This document shows positions 33,022 through 42,250 of a stretch of 64,000 nucleotides of DNA, one piece after another. Numbering within the stretch: the stretch's first letter is position 1; each line of letters begins with the position of its first letter. Under the pieces are notes generated by a model. The model was not told the origin of the DNA and searched no databases. It worked only from the letters and a program-made list of their open reading frames with translations. Origin of the DNA: Streptomyces akebiae (GTDB taxonomy: Bacteria > Actinomycetota > Actinomycetes > Streptomycetales > Streptomycetaceae). The translations under genes were made by a program, and so were the position numbers. The DNA is taken from contig NZ_CP080647.1 of NCBI RefSeq assembly GCF_019599145.1, positions 4,464,001 through 4,528,000 of the forward strand, written 5' to 3'.

Positions 33022-35334
33022 ATGCCAAACAAGCGCTCGGGTGGTGGTCTGTCCCCCACACAGCAGGCCGCCAAGTTCCTAGGTGTCAGCGTGCTCGCCG
33101 GTGCCGTGATGGCGGGCATCGCCCTGCCCGCGGTCGGCGCCCTCGGGCTGGCGGCCAAGGGTTCCGTCGAGGGGTTCGACGAGCTCCCCGCCAACCTCAA
33201 GCAGCCACCGCTGAGCCAGCGCACCACGATCCTCGACAGCAAGGGCGACTCGATCGCCACGGTGTACAGCCGCGACCGCACGGTGGTCGATCTCAAGGAG
33301 ATCTCGCCGTACATGCAGCAGGCGATCATCGCCATCGAGGACGCCCGGTTCTACCAGCACGGCGCGGTCGACCTGAAGGGCGTCCTGCGCGCGCTGAACC
33401 GGAACGCGCGGGAGGGCGGTGTCGCCCAGGGCGCGTCCACGCTGACGCAGCAGCTGGTGAAGAACGTGGCGGTGGAGGAGGCCGGTGACGACCCGACGCT
33501 GGTCGCCCAGGCCACCCAGCAGACCCTCGGCCGGAAGATCAACGAGCTGAAGAAGGCGATCCAGCTCGAGGAGGAACTCGGCAAGAAGAAGATCCTCGAG
33601 AACTACCTGAACATCACGTTCTTCGGTCAGCAGGCCTACGGCGTCGAGGCCGCCTCGCAGCGCTACTTCTCCAAGTCCGCCAAGGACCTGGACGTGGAGG
33701 AGGCCGCGCTCCTCGCCGGCATCGTGCAGTCGCCCAGCCGGTACGACCCGGTGAACGACCCGCAGGAGGCCACCAAGCGGCGCAACACCGTGCTGCAGCG
33801 CATGGCCGATGTCGGCGACATCTCGCAGGCGGACGCCGACAAGGCCAAGAAGAAGCCGCTCGGCCTCGACATCAGCAAGCCGAAGAACGGCTGCATCACC
33901 GCGGTGAAGGGCGCGGGCTTCTTCTGCGACTACGTCCGCGAGGTCTTCCTGAACGACCCGATCTTCGGCAAGACCAAGGAGGACCGGGCCAAGATCTGGA
34001 ACCAGGGCGGTCTGACCATCCGGACGACGATGGACCCGCAGGCCCAGAAGTCGGTCCAGGCCTCCGTCAAGGCACACGTCCGGCAGAAGGACGAGGTGGC
34101 CACCGCCGCCACCATCGTGGAGCCGGGCACCGGCAAGATCCTCGCCATGGGCCAGTCCAGGCCGTACGGCCTGGACACCAAGAAGAACGAGACGTCGATA
34201 AACCTCTCGGTCGACGAGTCGATGGGTGGCGGAGCGGGCTACCAGCCCGGTTCGACGTTCAAGCCGATCGTCGCCGCGGCGGCCATCGAGGACGGCATGT
34301 CCCCGGGGAAGATCTACTCCGCGCCGTACCAGATGGCGTATCCGAGCCCGATCTCCACCTGCGACGGCGGCTCCTGGCGCAACGGCACGGGCAGTAACGC
34401 CGCGAAGCTCGAGAACGAGAGCGCGAGCGAGGTCGGCCCGTACTCGATGGAGAAGGCGACCGCGCTGTCGGTCAACACCTACTTCGTGCAGATGATCGCG
34501 GACATCGGCATCTGCCCGGTGACGAAGATGGCCGGGAAGATGGGCGTCGAGCGGGCCGACGGCCGCAAGATGGACCAGGCCCCGTCGATCGCGCTCGGCA
34601 CGCAGGAGATGTCCCCGCTGACCATGGCGAACGCGTACGCCACCTTCGCCGCGCGCGGGATGTACTGCACGCCGGTCGCCATCGATTCCATCACCCAGCG
34701 GGTCGGCGAGAAGTCGAAGTCGCTGGAGGTCCCGAAGTCGACGTGTTCGCGTGCCATGTCCGAGAAGACCGCCGACACGATCAGCACCCTGCTCGAGGGC
34801 GTGGTCGAGGACGGTACGGGCAGGGAGGCCGGCCTCGGCAGCAGCCGTCCCAGCGCCGGTAAGACCGGTACGACCGACTTCCGTTACGCGGCCTGGTTCG
34901 TGGGCTACACCCCGAACATGGCCGGTGCCGTCTGGGTCGGCGACCCCGCGCACAAGCGCCGCATGGTGAACATCACCATCGGCGGCGAACGGTACGACAA
35001 GGTCTTCGGCGGCCGGGTCCCCGGCCCGATCTGGCGCGACATGATGTCCGGCGCGCTGGAGGGCAGGCCGAACCCCGACTTCAACCGCGTCTACATCCCC
35101 GACGAGCGGCCGGACCGTGGCCGTGGGGACGACGACAACGGCAATGGGAACGGCAACGGGAACGGGAACGGCGACGACAACGGCAACGGTGACGACGGCG
35201 ACAACGACGGCTTCATCGGCGGCGCTGACGGCGGCACCACCTTCCCGACCCCGGATTTCACCATCCCGGAGAACTGGATCCAGGGCCAGACGAACGGCGG
35301 GAACAACGGGAACGGCAACGGCGGGTTCGGGTGA
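33022..35334 (+). CDS. Class A penicillin-binding protein (bifunctional)
   Basis: 770 residues. One N-terminal transmembrane helix (VSVLAGAVMAGIALPAVGAL) precedes the GT51 glycosyltransferase domain, with catalytic Glu in IEDARFYQHGAVD and GASTLTQQLVKN. The transpeptidase domain shows the SxxK (PGSTFKP), SxN (SVNTYF) and KTG (SAGKTGTT) motifs. The last ~90 residues are an Asn/Gly/Asp low-complexity tail, probably extracellular. It polymerises and cross-links peptidoglycan. TAGGCT 6 nt upstream and the absence of a ribosome site suggest a leaderless mRNA. Confidence 0.95.
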   Translation: MPNKRSGGGLSPTQQAAKFLGVSVLAGAVMAGIALPAVGALGLAAKGSVEGFDELPANLKQPPLSQRTTILDSKGDSIATVYSRDRTVVDLKEISPYMQQAIIAIEDARFYQHGAVDLKGVLRALNRNAREGGVAQGASTLTQQLVKNVAVEEAGDDPTLVAQATQQTLGRKINELKKAIQLEEELGKKKILENYLNITFFGQQAYGVEAASQRYFSKSAKDLDVEEAALLAGIVQSPSRYDPVNDPQEATKRRNTVLQRMADVGDISQADADKAKKKPLGLDISKPKNGCITAVKGAGFFCDYVREVFLNDPIFGKTKEDRAKIWNQGGLTIRTTMDPQAQKSVQASVKAHVRQKDEVATAATIVEPGTGKILAMGQSRPYGLDTKKNETSINLSVDESMGGGAGYQPGSTFKPIVAAAAIEDGMSPGKIYSAPYQMAYPSPISTCDGGSWRNGTGSNAAKLENESASEVGPYSMEKATALSVNTYFVQMIADIGICPVTKMAGKMGVERADGRKMDQAPSIALGTQEMSPLTMANAYATFAARGMYCTPVAIDSITQRVGEKSKSLEVPKSTCSRAMSEKTADTISTLLEGVVEDGTGREAGLGSSRPSAGKTGTTDFRYAAWFVGYTPNMAGAVWVGDPAHKRRMVNITIGGERYDKVFGGRVPGPIWRDMMSGALEGRPNPDFNRVYIPDERPDRGRGDDDNGNGNGNGNGNGDDNGNGDDGDNDGFIGGADGGTTFPTPDFTIPENWIQGQTNGGNNGNGNGGFG

Positions 35335-35428
35335 CGGAGCGGGATACGGCTGCGGTTCGGGTGACCGACCGGGATACGCCGCGGTTCGGACGAGAGCCGC
35401 GGTGGTGGCCTCGGTTCGGGTGAGAGCC

Positions 35429-35486
35429 GTGGTCGTGCCGACGGTTCGGTGACGGTCGTGGTCGTGCCGACGGTTCGGTGACGGTC
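35429..35486. repeat. 29-bp perfect tandem repeat (2 copies)
   Basis: The unit starting GTGGTCGTGCCGACGGTTCG is repeated exactly at 35429-35457 and 35458-35486. It is surrounded by looser copies of CGGTTCGGGTGA, suggesting repeat expansion outward from the Gly-rich 3' end of the PBP gene. Confidence 0.75.
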
Positions 35487-35535
35487 GTGGTCAGGTCGGC
35501 GGTCCGCTGACGGCCATGGCGGTGGACCAAGAGAT

Positions 35536-35580
35536 ACGGCGGTGGGGGCGCCCCTGGAGAAGGGGCGCCCCCACCGCCGT
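35536..35580. terminator. Bidirectional terminator with 19-bp perfect stem
   Basis: Arms ACGGCGGTGGGGGCGCCCC and its exact complement enclose a 7-nt TGGAGAA loop. It lies between the convergent PBP (+) and YqeY (-) genes and should stop transcription from both sides. Confidence 0.9.
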
Positions 35581-35668
35581 CGTGTGGGAGGGCTGGAGGA
35601 AGCCGGCGGCCGACGCGAGCCGGAGGACCCGGCGGAGAGCGGAGGGCCGACGCCGGCCGGTGGGTTGC

Positions 35669-36136
35669 TCAGCCGCCCGCGAGCTGCTGCTTGACGATGG
35701 CGGCGACACGGCCGCCCTCGGCGAGCCCGGCCACCTTCGGGTTGACGATCTTCATGACCTGGCCCATCGCGCGCGGCCCCTCGGCACCGGCGGCCCGCAC
35801 CTCCTCGACGGCCTGGACGACGATCTGCCGCAGCTCCTCGTCGGACAGCTGCTTGGGCAGGTACTCGGCGAGGAGCTCGCCCTCCGCCTTCTCCCGCTCG
35901 GCCGACTCGGTACGACCGCCCTGGGCGAAGGCTTCCGCGGCCTCACGGCGCTTCTTCGCCTCCTTGGTGATCACCTTGAGCACCTCGTCGTCGGAGAGCT
36001 CACGCTTCTCCTTGCCCGCGACCTCTTCCTTCGTGATCGCGGTGAGCGTCAGCCGGAGCGTCGAGGAGCGGAGCTCGTCGCGCTCCTTGATGGCGGCGTT
36101 GAGGTCTTCCTGCAGCTTCGACTTGAGCGTGGTCAT
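35669..36136 (-). CDS. GatB/YqeY domain protein
   Basis: 155 residues, the usual length. MTTLKSKLQEDLNAAIKERD opens the helical N-terminal YqeY domain, and the C-terminal UBA-like part (MGQVMKIVNPKVAGLAEGGR) matches the tRNA-binding tail of GatB. It probably binds tRNA or modulates amidotransferase-like activity; the physiological role is unclear in this family. It is leftward and divergent from the metallophosphoesterase across 187 bp. Confidence 0.92.
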   Translation of the reverse strand: MTTLKSKLQEDLNAAIKERDELRSSTLRLTLTAITKEEVAGKEKRELSDDEVLKVITKEAKKRREAAEAFAQGGRTESAEREKAEGELLAEYLPKQLSDEELRQIVVQAVEEVRAAGAEGPRAMGQVMKIVNPKVAGLAEGGRVAAIVKQQLAGG

Positions 36137-36220
36137 GGCGTCGATTGTCGCAGGTGTGGCGTGAGAAGCGCGCCTTGATTTCGCTGGTGTGTGCGGATCG
36201 GGTGCGGAAGCCGGAGTGGG

Positions 36221-36282
36221 TTGTCCACAGGGAGAGTTGACGATCGGTGACGATCGGCGATGGTGGGCGACGGTTGTCCACA
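36221..36282 (+). promoter_or_regulatory. Two perfect DnaA boxes 53 bp apart
   Basis: TTGTCCACA occurs at 36221-36229 and 36274-36282 in the same orientation, in the yqeY-metallophosphoesterase divergent region. Between them are direct repeats of GACGATCGG. They may be DnaA-binding sites influencing either gene; function is inferred from consensus alone. Confidence 0.45.
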
Positions 36283-36323
36283 GGCGGGCGCTCGGGCTCG
36301 GCGGGGTCTGACACGATGGACAC

Positions 36324-37253
36324 ATGCGAGCGCGATACGGAGTACCTCTGGGGATCGCGGCGGTCGGTGCCGCCGGTGTGGTGTACGCGGCGGGTTTCGA
36401 GGCCCGCTCCTTCCGACTGCGGCGGGTGACGGTGCCGGTGCTGCCACCGGGCATGCGGCCGATGCGCATACTCCAGGTGTCCGACATCCACATGGTGAGC
36501 GGGCAGCGCAAGAAGCAGCGTTGGCTGCGGTCCCTGGCCGGGCTGCGCCCCGACTTCGTGATCAACACCGGTGACAACCTCTCCGACCCCGAGGGCGTCC
36601 CCGAGGTGCTGGACGCGTTGGGCCCGCTGATGGAGTTCCCCGGCGCCTATGTCTTCGGGTCCAACGACTACTACGGCCCGAAGCTGCGCAACCCCGCGCG
36701 CTACCTCCTGGAGAAGGTGCAGGGACGACACGGCCTGAACGGCAACAAGCCGGTGGTCGGCGCCATCCACAACCCGTGGGAGGACCTGCGGGACGGCTTC
36801 GACGGGGCGGGCTGGCTCAACCTCACCAACACCCGCAGCACGCTGAAGGTCGAGGGCATGTCGGTCGAGCTGACCGGCCTGGACGACCCGCACATCAAGC
36901 GGGACCGGTACGCGCGGGTGGCCGGTGGTCCGTCGGACTCCGCCGACCTCTCCTTGGGCGTCGTCCACGCCCCCTACCTCCGCACCCTCGACGCTTTCAC
37001 CGCCGACGGATACCCCCTGATCCTCGCCGGCCACACCCACGGCGGACAGCTCTGTGTCCCCTTCTACGGCGCCCTCGTCACCAACTGCGATCTCGACACG
37101 GACCGCGTCAAGGGCCTCTCCACCCACACGGCCGACGGCCGCACCGCCTACATGCACGTCTCCGCCGGCTGCGGCACGAACCGCTACACCCCGGTGCGGT
37201 TCGCGTGTCCGCCGGAGGCTTCGCTGCTGACGTTGGTGGGGCGGGAGGTGTAG
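36324..37253 (+). CDS. Membrane-anchored metallophosphoesterase (calcineurin-like)
   Basis: 309 residues. An N-terminal hydrophobic helix (YGVPLGIAAVGAAGVVYAAG) likely anchors it. The metal motifs are VSDIHM (D-x-H), NTGDN (GD), FGSNDYYG (variant of GNHD with Ser for Asn and Asp for His positions shifted) and AGHTHGGQ. It resembles YkuE/UDP-2,3-diacylglucosamine hydrolase-type phosphodiesterases. There is no ribosome site; the ATG sits shortly after GACACGATGG, so it may be leaderless. Confidence 0.88.
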   Translation: MRARYGVPLGIAAVGAAGVVYAAGFEARSFRLRRVTVPVLPPGMRPMRILQVSDIHMVSGQRKKQRWLRSLAGLRPDFVINTGDNLSDPEGVPEVLDALGPLMEFPGAYVFGSNDYYGPKLRNPARYLLEKVQGRHGLNGNKPVVGAIHNPWEDLRDGFDGAGWLNLTNTRSTLKVEGMSVELTGLDDPHIKRDRYARVAGGPSDSADLSLGVVHAPYLRTLDAFTADGYPLILAGHTHGGQLCVPFYGALVTNCDLDTDRVKGLSTHTADGRTAYMHVSAGCGTNRYTPVRFACPPEASLLTLVGREV

Positions 37254-37401
37254 GGCTGCGCCTGCGGCACGGCGAGGCCCCTCTTCGGGGTCTGGCGTGC
37301 AGGTTCGGGGCCCTGGCGTGCAGGGCGCCTCCCACACGGACGTCCACCCGTACGGATCGCCCCGGATCGCCCGTTTCATCCTGCCGCCTTAGCGTGAGCG
37401 C

Positions 37402-38235
37402 ATGACCGCACCGATACCGAGGGACATCCCCGACCTGCCCGCGATCTCGGGCATGCCCGCGCCGGTGACGTCCGTCGTCCCCGCGACGGCTGTGGTGGCA
37501 CCGGCACGACGCCCGCTTGCGGGGACGTACCGTGCCCTGGTCGCGCTGGCGGCGGCAGCGGCCGTGGTGACCGAGATGGTGCTGGGCAGCCCGCTGCGCG
37601 CGTTCAGCCACTTCTCGGTCCAGAGCAGCGCCCTGGTGGCACTGGTCTTCGCCGCCTCGGCACGTCGCGCCTGGTCGGCCCGCCGTCCCCTCCCACCGGC
37701 GGTGACGGGTGGCACGGTTTTCTACGCCGTGATCACGGCGTCGGTGTACCACCTGCTCCTCACGAACGCCCCGTCGACCTTCTCCATGACGGTGACGTCG
37801 ACGGGCGCCCCGGTCGCCCCGACCGGCTGGCTCACCCTGACCGACCTCGCCTTCCACACCGTGATCCCCCTCGCGGTGGTGGCGGACTGGTTGCTGCTGA
37901 CCCGCCCGTCCCCACCCCGCCTGATCCACGCGGTGACCTGGCTGCTCTACCCCCTGGTGTACCTGGCGTCCACGCTCGGCCGTGCCGCCCTGGTGACCGC
38001 CGACTGGCCGGCCCCGTACCTCTACCCGTTCCTGGACGTCGACCGCCACGGCTACAAGGGCGTCCTCGGCAACGCCCTCCTCCTGGGCCTCGCGTTCTGC
38101 GCCGTCGCCCTCCTCCTCGTCGTCGTCGACCACCTCCGCCCCGACCCGGTGCACCCCCGCCGGGGGCGCCCCGACCGCCCTGACCGCCACCCCGAAAACC
38201 GGATTTCGTCTCCGGCCACCGGTGGGCTAAAGTAA
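37402..38235 (+). CDS. Pr6Pr family six-helix membrane protein
   Basis: 277 residues. Six predicted transmembrane helices (for example LVALAAAAAVVTEMVLG, FHTVIPLAVVADWLLL, VLGNALLLGLAFCAVALLLV) fit the FAR-17a/AIG1-like Pr6Pr group, with HTVIPLAVVADWLLLTRP as the most recognisable piece. Both termini are polar and Pro-rich. The ATG follows TAGCGT by 6 nt with no ribosome site, another leaderless candidate. Function unknown. It is the last core gene before tRNA-Pro. Confidence 0.8.
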   Translation: MTAPIPRDIPDLPAISGMPAPVTSVVPATAVVAPARRPLAGTYRALVALAAAAAVVTEMVLGSPLRAFSHFSVQSSALVALVFAASARRAWSARRPLPPAVTGGTVFYAVITASVYHLLLTNAPSTFSMTVTSTGAPVAPTGWLTLTDLAFHTVIPLAVVADWLLLTRPSPPRLIHAVTWLLYPLVYLASTLGRAALVTADWPAPYLYPFLDVDRHGYKGVLGNALLLGLAFCAVALLLVVVDHLRPDPVHPRRGRPDRPDRHPENRISSPATGGLK

Positions 38236-38264
38236 ACGACGTCGCCGCGACAAGCAGCGACAAT

Positions 38265-38338
38265 CGGGGTGTAGCGCAGCTTGGCAGCGCGCTTCGTTCG
38301 GGACGAAGAGGTCGTGGGTTCAAATCCCGCCACCCCGA
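38265..38338 (+). tRNA. tRNA-Pro (anticodon CGG)
   Basis: A 74-nt cloverleaf: acceptor CGGGGTG pairs with CACCCCG, D arm GCGCAGCTTGGCAGCGC, anticodon arm CTTCG-TTCGGGA-CGAAG giving CGG, variable loop AGGTC and T arm GTGGG-TTCAAAT-CCCGC. CCA is not encoded. A TAAAGT hexamer at about 38227-38232 may be its -10. The accessory region begins right after its 3' end, which makes it a likely integration site, though no duplicated 3' end was found in the window. Confidence 0.97.
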
Positions 38339-38352
38339 CAGTGAAGTACCAG

Positions 38353-38391
38353 GTCAGGGGCCTGATCCAGTGAGTGGATCAGGCCCCTGAC
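38353..38391 (+). terminator. tRNA-Pro terminator, 17-bp perfect stem
   Basis: GTCAGGGGCCTGATCCA pairs exactly with its complement across a 5-nt GTGAG loop. It starts 15 bp after the tRNA and is followed by GGGTTTCT on the plus strand. Confidence 0.85.
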
Positions 38392-38848
38392 GGGTTTCTG
38401 GAGATCGTTTGGGAGAGATCTGGGAGAAGATCTTGATCGGGCTCTCCCAGCGTGCAGGAGCCGCACCCACCTGATCACCGCGTCACCGCATCCCTCTCAT
38501 GTGCGCGTTCGTTAACTGGGCACCATGCGCTCCGGAGTCGTGCTGCTGGTTCGTCTCGGCAATCCGGCTGAACACCAGACGACCCCCTGGACAGCGCCCG
38601 CCGCCTCGCGACGGCCTTGACCTGGCGCATCCAACGTCTCAGCTCCAGTCCGACATGGGCGCATATTGCGCGCATACGCGCCTCCGTGCGCCCTCGCATG
38701 CACCTTCCTTGCGCCCCGCGCTCCCCTCCTACGGTCATGGAACAGCGAGGGCCGGAATGAAGTCCGACCCCGACGGGAGCAAGGTGCGGCAGATAGCCGC
38801 ACCGACCTGACGTCGGCCGGATCTGCCCGCCTTGGGGGATGGGGCGGT
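38392..38848. other. Intergenic stretch, left edge of accessory region
   Basis: 457 bp with no convincing gene; frames here lack ribosome sites and family features. A further imperfect inverted pair (TGGGAGAG ... CTCTCCCA, around 38412-38452) and short AGATCT-containing direct repeats follow the terminator. These could belong to an attachment site or recombinase binding sites. The promoter of the R-M gene must lie at the right end. Confidence 0.4.
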
Positions 38849-41800
38849 ATGAGTGCCCGACGCAGGATCCATGACAGCTTCGAACAGGCAGTCCAAGCCT
38901 CTGTGTCCGCGTTTGGAGCGGAGGTCACGCCAAAGCTGAGAGGCAGCGGGTGGCAGGAGGACCAGCTCCGGGGGCCGCTGGAGAACATGATCCGGTCTGT
39001 GTGCCGTGGCCTGGGTCTGGACGTCATCCTCATCGGCGAAGTTCCCCTCGTCGACATGGGAGCCCGCCCTGACTATGCGGTCGAGGTCGGCGGCGCTCTC
39101 GTCGGTTACATCGAGCTCAAGAAGCCGGGCACCGAGGCCGACCCGTCCGTCTACACAGGCCGCAACGCCGAACAGTGGGCGAAACTGCGGTTGCTCAACA
39201 ACGTACTGCTCTGTGACGGGAACGCGTTCTCTGTCCACCAGCAGGGCCAGCAGGTTGGCGAAGTAGCCAACATGCGCGGCTCGGTCCTCACCTCCGGCGC
39301 CCGGCTTGCTCCCGCCGACGGGGCGCTTGCGCGGGTGCTGTACGACTTCCTGACCTGGAAGCCGCAGACACCCCGCACCACGAGCCAGCTCATCCGAGCA
39401 GTCGCCGGACTCTGCCAGCTTCTGTCAGAAGAGGTCGGTGAGGCGATCGCGCAGGAAAAAAGCCGACGCCGTCTGCCAGCCTTTACAAAACTGGCCAAGG
39501 ACTGGCGGCACTTGCTGTTCCCGGAGGCGACCGACGCCGAGTTCGTCGAACAGTACGGCCAGGCCGTCGTGTTCGCCCTTCTGCTCGCTCGGGTGGAGGA
39601 GATCACCTTCGAGGGCGAGACCATGCACAGTATCGCCACGAAGCTGGGTAAGAAGCACTCGTTGATGGGCCAGGCACTTGACGCCCTCGCCGGAGACTCG
39701 GTCGCTGGACTGTCCACCACGCTCAACACACTGCTCCGTGTCATCGGCGCGGTCAGATGGGACGTGCTCGACGACGGAACGGGCGACGCCTATTTCCTGC
39801 TCTACGAGCACTTCCTTCACATCTACGACCCTGAGCTGCGGATACGCACCGGCTCGTACTACACACCGCGTGGTGTCGTCTCGGCCATGGCCAGGCTGGT
39901 CGAGGACGTCCTGAGACGGGAGGGATTCCGTATTCCGTCCGGCTTCGCTTCTCCCGATGTGGTCCTTGTCGATCCGGCCATGGGCACCGGCACTTTCCTG
40001 CTGTCGGCACTGGAGCTCGCTGCCGAGACGATCGCCGAAGAAGAGGGCCCGGGCGCGGTGGGCCCGCGTCTGCGAGAGATGGTGGGGCGTCGGCTGGTCG
40101 GCTTCGAGATGCAGGTCGGTCCATTCGCAGTCGCAGAACTGCGCATGCACGCCATGCTCAAGCAGTACGGGTCCGCGGCCCCCTCCCAGGGCCTCAGGCT
40201 GCTGGTGGCTGATGCCCTGGACAGCCCGACAGCCGAATTCAACTGGATCCCCCATACCTACCGGGCGCTCGCCGAATCCCGCCGCCAGGCCAACCAGGTC
40301 AAGCGGGACGAGCGTGTCATGGTCGTCATGGGCAACCCGCCTCACGACGCCGCGAGTCGGGGCGCCGGCAAGTGGGTGGAACGAGGCGAGCCCGAGGCGG
40401 ACATCCCCGCCCCGCTGGGGGCCTTCCGGCAACCTGGCAACGGCAGGTACGAGTCGAAGATCGCCAACCTCTACGTCTACTTCTGGCGCTGGGCTACCTG
40501 GAAGGTCTTCGACGCACACGACGACGCTCCATTCGGTGTCGTCGCCCTGATCACACCGAAGGCATGGCTCAAGGGGCGGGCGTTCGCCGGAATGCGGCGC
40601 TACCTGCGGGAAACCGCCGACGAGGGCTGGATCATCGACCTGTCGCCGGAGGGCCACCGCGCGGATGTCGCGACCCGCATCTTCCCTCAGGTCGCCCAGG
40701 AGCTGTGCATCGCGATCTTTGTACGATGGCGGGACAGCCCCAGGCCGCGGACAGACCGGCAGACCGCAAAGGTAAGACACCTCAAGGTCGGCGGGCGCCG
40801 CGACGAGAAGATCGAACGCCTGACGACCCTCAGGCTCGACGACCCCGAATGGCGCGAGTGCGCCACGGGCGGGACGGATGCCTTCCTGCCACCCGGTAGC
40901 GATCTGTGGGAGTCCTGCCCGCAGTTGAGAGACCTGATGCCGTGGTCGTCCCGTGGCGTCACCCCGGGGCGCATGTGGGTCTATGCACCGGACGAGGACA
41001 CGCTCCACAAACGGTGGCGGCGCTTTGTCGCTGCGGACACCGAGCGGCGTGCCGAGATGCTCGGAAACTCGGGAGAGCGAACGCCTGATGACAATGTCCC
41101 GCCCCTGCCGGGGGTCGAATCTCATGGACGGACAACACTCGCCACCGAGCACAGGACAAACGCTCAAACGGTGCGCATCGGATTCCGGTCGTTCGACCGG
41201 CAATATGTCCTGCCGGACAGCCGATTGATGGAACGCGGCAGAGCAGACCTCTGGCGAGTCCGTAGCGACCGCCAGATCTATACCATCGAGCAGAACGCCC
41301 ACCCGGTGGTCAACGGGCCAGCACTGGTCTTCAGCGCCCTCATTCCCGACATGCACTACTTCAACAACCGCAGCGGTTGCGCCCGTCCTCTCTACCGCAA
41401 CGCCGCCGGTACGCTGCCCAACGTCACGCCCGGTCTGCTCCCCCTGATCTCCGGGCGGCTCGGCGTACCGGTCGTCGCCGAAGACCTGCTGGCCTACATC
41501 GCCGCCATCGCGTCCCACCCGGAGTACACAGCTCGATTCCAGGAAGACCTCGAAGTCCCGGGCGCCCGGATACCCCTCACCGCTGACCGTTACCTGTGGG
41601 AGCGGGCGGTTGCCATCGGCCAGCGAGTCCTGTGGCTGCACACCTACGGCGAGCGGTACGCCGATGAGACGGCCGGGAGGCCGTACGGCAGGGTGTTGCT
41701 ACCACGCGACCGCCCCCGATGCGTCGCGGAGATTCCGGACCATGCGGAAGCCATGCCGGAGAAGCTGGCGTACGACCCCGTGACACAGGACCTGTGGGTC

Positions 41801-42169
41801 GGCAGTGGACGGATCAGTCCGGTGCCTCGCGCGGTCCGGGAGTACGAAGTGTCCGGGATGAACGTTCTCGACAAGTGGTTTGGCTACCGCCGAAAGAATC
41901 CCGCCGGCAAGCGGCGACTCGAACTGGACCATGAGTTCGCTCGGCGCTGGCTTCCCTCATGGACCACGGAATTGCTGGAGCTGCTGAATGTCCTCGGCCT
42001 GCTCGTGCGCGAGGAGCCGGCACAGGCCGATCTCTTCAATGAGGTGTGCACGGGCCCACTGATCACGGTGACGGACCTGACCACAGCGGGCATCCTTCCC
42101 GTGCCCATAGAGGCGACCAAGGCGTTGAAGGCGACATCGGATGCGGGCGACGCACTGTTCGACCTGTGA
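38849..42169 (+). CDS. Single-chain restriction-modification enzyme, type ISP/IIG-like, no helicase
   Basis: 1106 residues from ATG 38849. An N-terminal PD-(D/E)xK nuclease (Asp75, Glu89-Leu-Lys91 in YIELKKPG) is followed by a helical coupler. The gamma-type N6-adenine methyltransferase has motif I LVDPAMGTGTFLL near 371-383 and motif IV NPPH at 496-499 instead of NPPY. A long C-terminal region is presumably the target-recognition domain. The ATP-dependent helicase of true LlaGI/LlaBIII type ISP enzymes (about 1570 residues) is absent, so the architecture is closer to type IIG. It would methylate and cut one asymmetric site alone. It sits directly beside tRNA-Pro. Confidence 0.85.
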   Translation: MSARRRIHDSFEQAVQASVSAFGAEVTPKLRGSGWQEDQLRGPLENMIRSVCRGLGLDVILIGEVPLVDMGARPDYAVEVGGALVGYIELKKPGTEADPSVYTGRNAEQWAKLRLLNNVLLCDGNAFSVHQQGQQVGEVANMRGSVLTSGARLAPADGALARVLYDFLTWKPQTPRTTSQLIRAVAGLCQLLSEEVGEAIAQEKSRRRLPAFTKLAKDWRHLLFPEATDAEFVEQYGQAVVFALLLARVEEITFEGETMHSIATKLGKKHSLMGQALDALAGDSVAGLSTTLNTLLRVIGAVRWDVLDDGTGDAYFLLYEHFLHIYDPELRIRTGSYYTPRGVVSAMARLVEDVLRREGFRIPSGFASPDVVLVDPAMGTGTFLLSALELAAETIAEEEGPGAVGPRLREMVGRRLVGFEMQVGPFAVAELRMHAMLKQYGSAAPSQGLRLLVADALDSPTAEFNWIPHTYRALAESRRQANQVKRDERVMVVMGNPPHDAASRGAGKWVERGEPEADIPAPLGAFRQPGNGRYESKIANLYVYFWRWATWKVFDAHDDAPFGVVALITPKAWLKGRAFAGMRRYLRETADEGWIIDLSPEGHRADVATRIFPQVAQELCIAIFVRWRDSPRPRTDRQTAKVRHLKVGGRRDEKIERLTTLRLDDPEWRECATGGTDAFLPPGSDLWESCPQLRDLMPWSSRGVTPGRMWVYAPDEDTLHKRWRRFVAADTERRAEMLGNSGERTPDDNVPPLPGVESHGRTTLATEHRTNAQTVRIGFRSFDRQYVLPDSRLMERGRADLWRVRSDRQIYTIEQNAHPVVNGPALVFSALIPDMHYFNNRSGCARPLYRNAAGTLPNVTPGLLPLISGRLGVPVVAEDLLAYIAAIASHPEYTARFQEDLEVPGARIPLTADRYLWERAVAIGQRVLWLHTYGERYADETAGRPYGRVLLPRDRPRCVAEIPDHAEAMPEKLAYDPVTQDLWVGSGRISPVPRAVREYEVSGMNVLDKWFGYRRKNPAGKRRLELDHEFARRWLPSWTTELLELLNVLGLLVREEPAQADLFNEVCTGPLITVTDLTTAGILPVPIEATKALKATSDAGDALFDL

Positions 42170-42250
42170 GTGAAGCAGCGGCTCGTCTTCGATGTCAGGC
42201 CCGTGGCTCCGGCAGAACCTGGCTGTGTAAGGGGCGGGCAGCGGGACAAC

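Larger units (their letters stand above)
35335..35668. other. Convergent intergenic region with repeats
   Basis: 334 bp between convergent genes. No gene. It contains degenerate copies of CGGTTCGGGTGA starting at the PBP stop, a perfect 29-bp tandem duplication and a 19-bp stem terminator, the last two listed separately. Confidence 0.6.
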
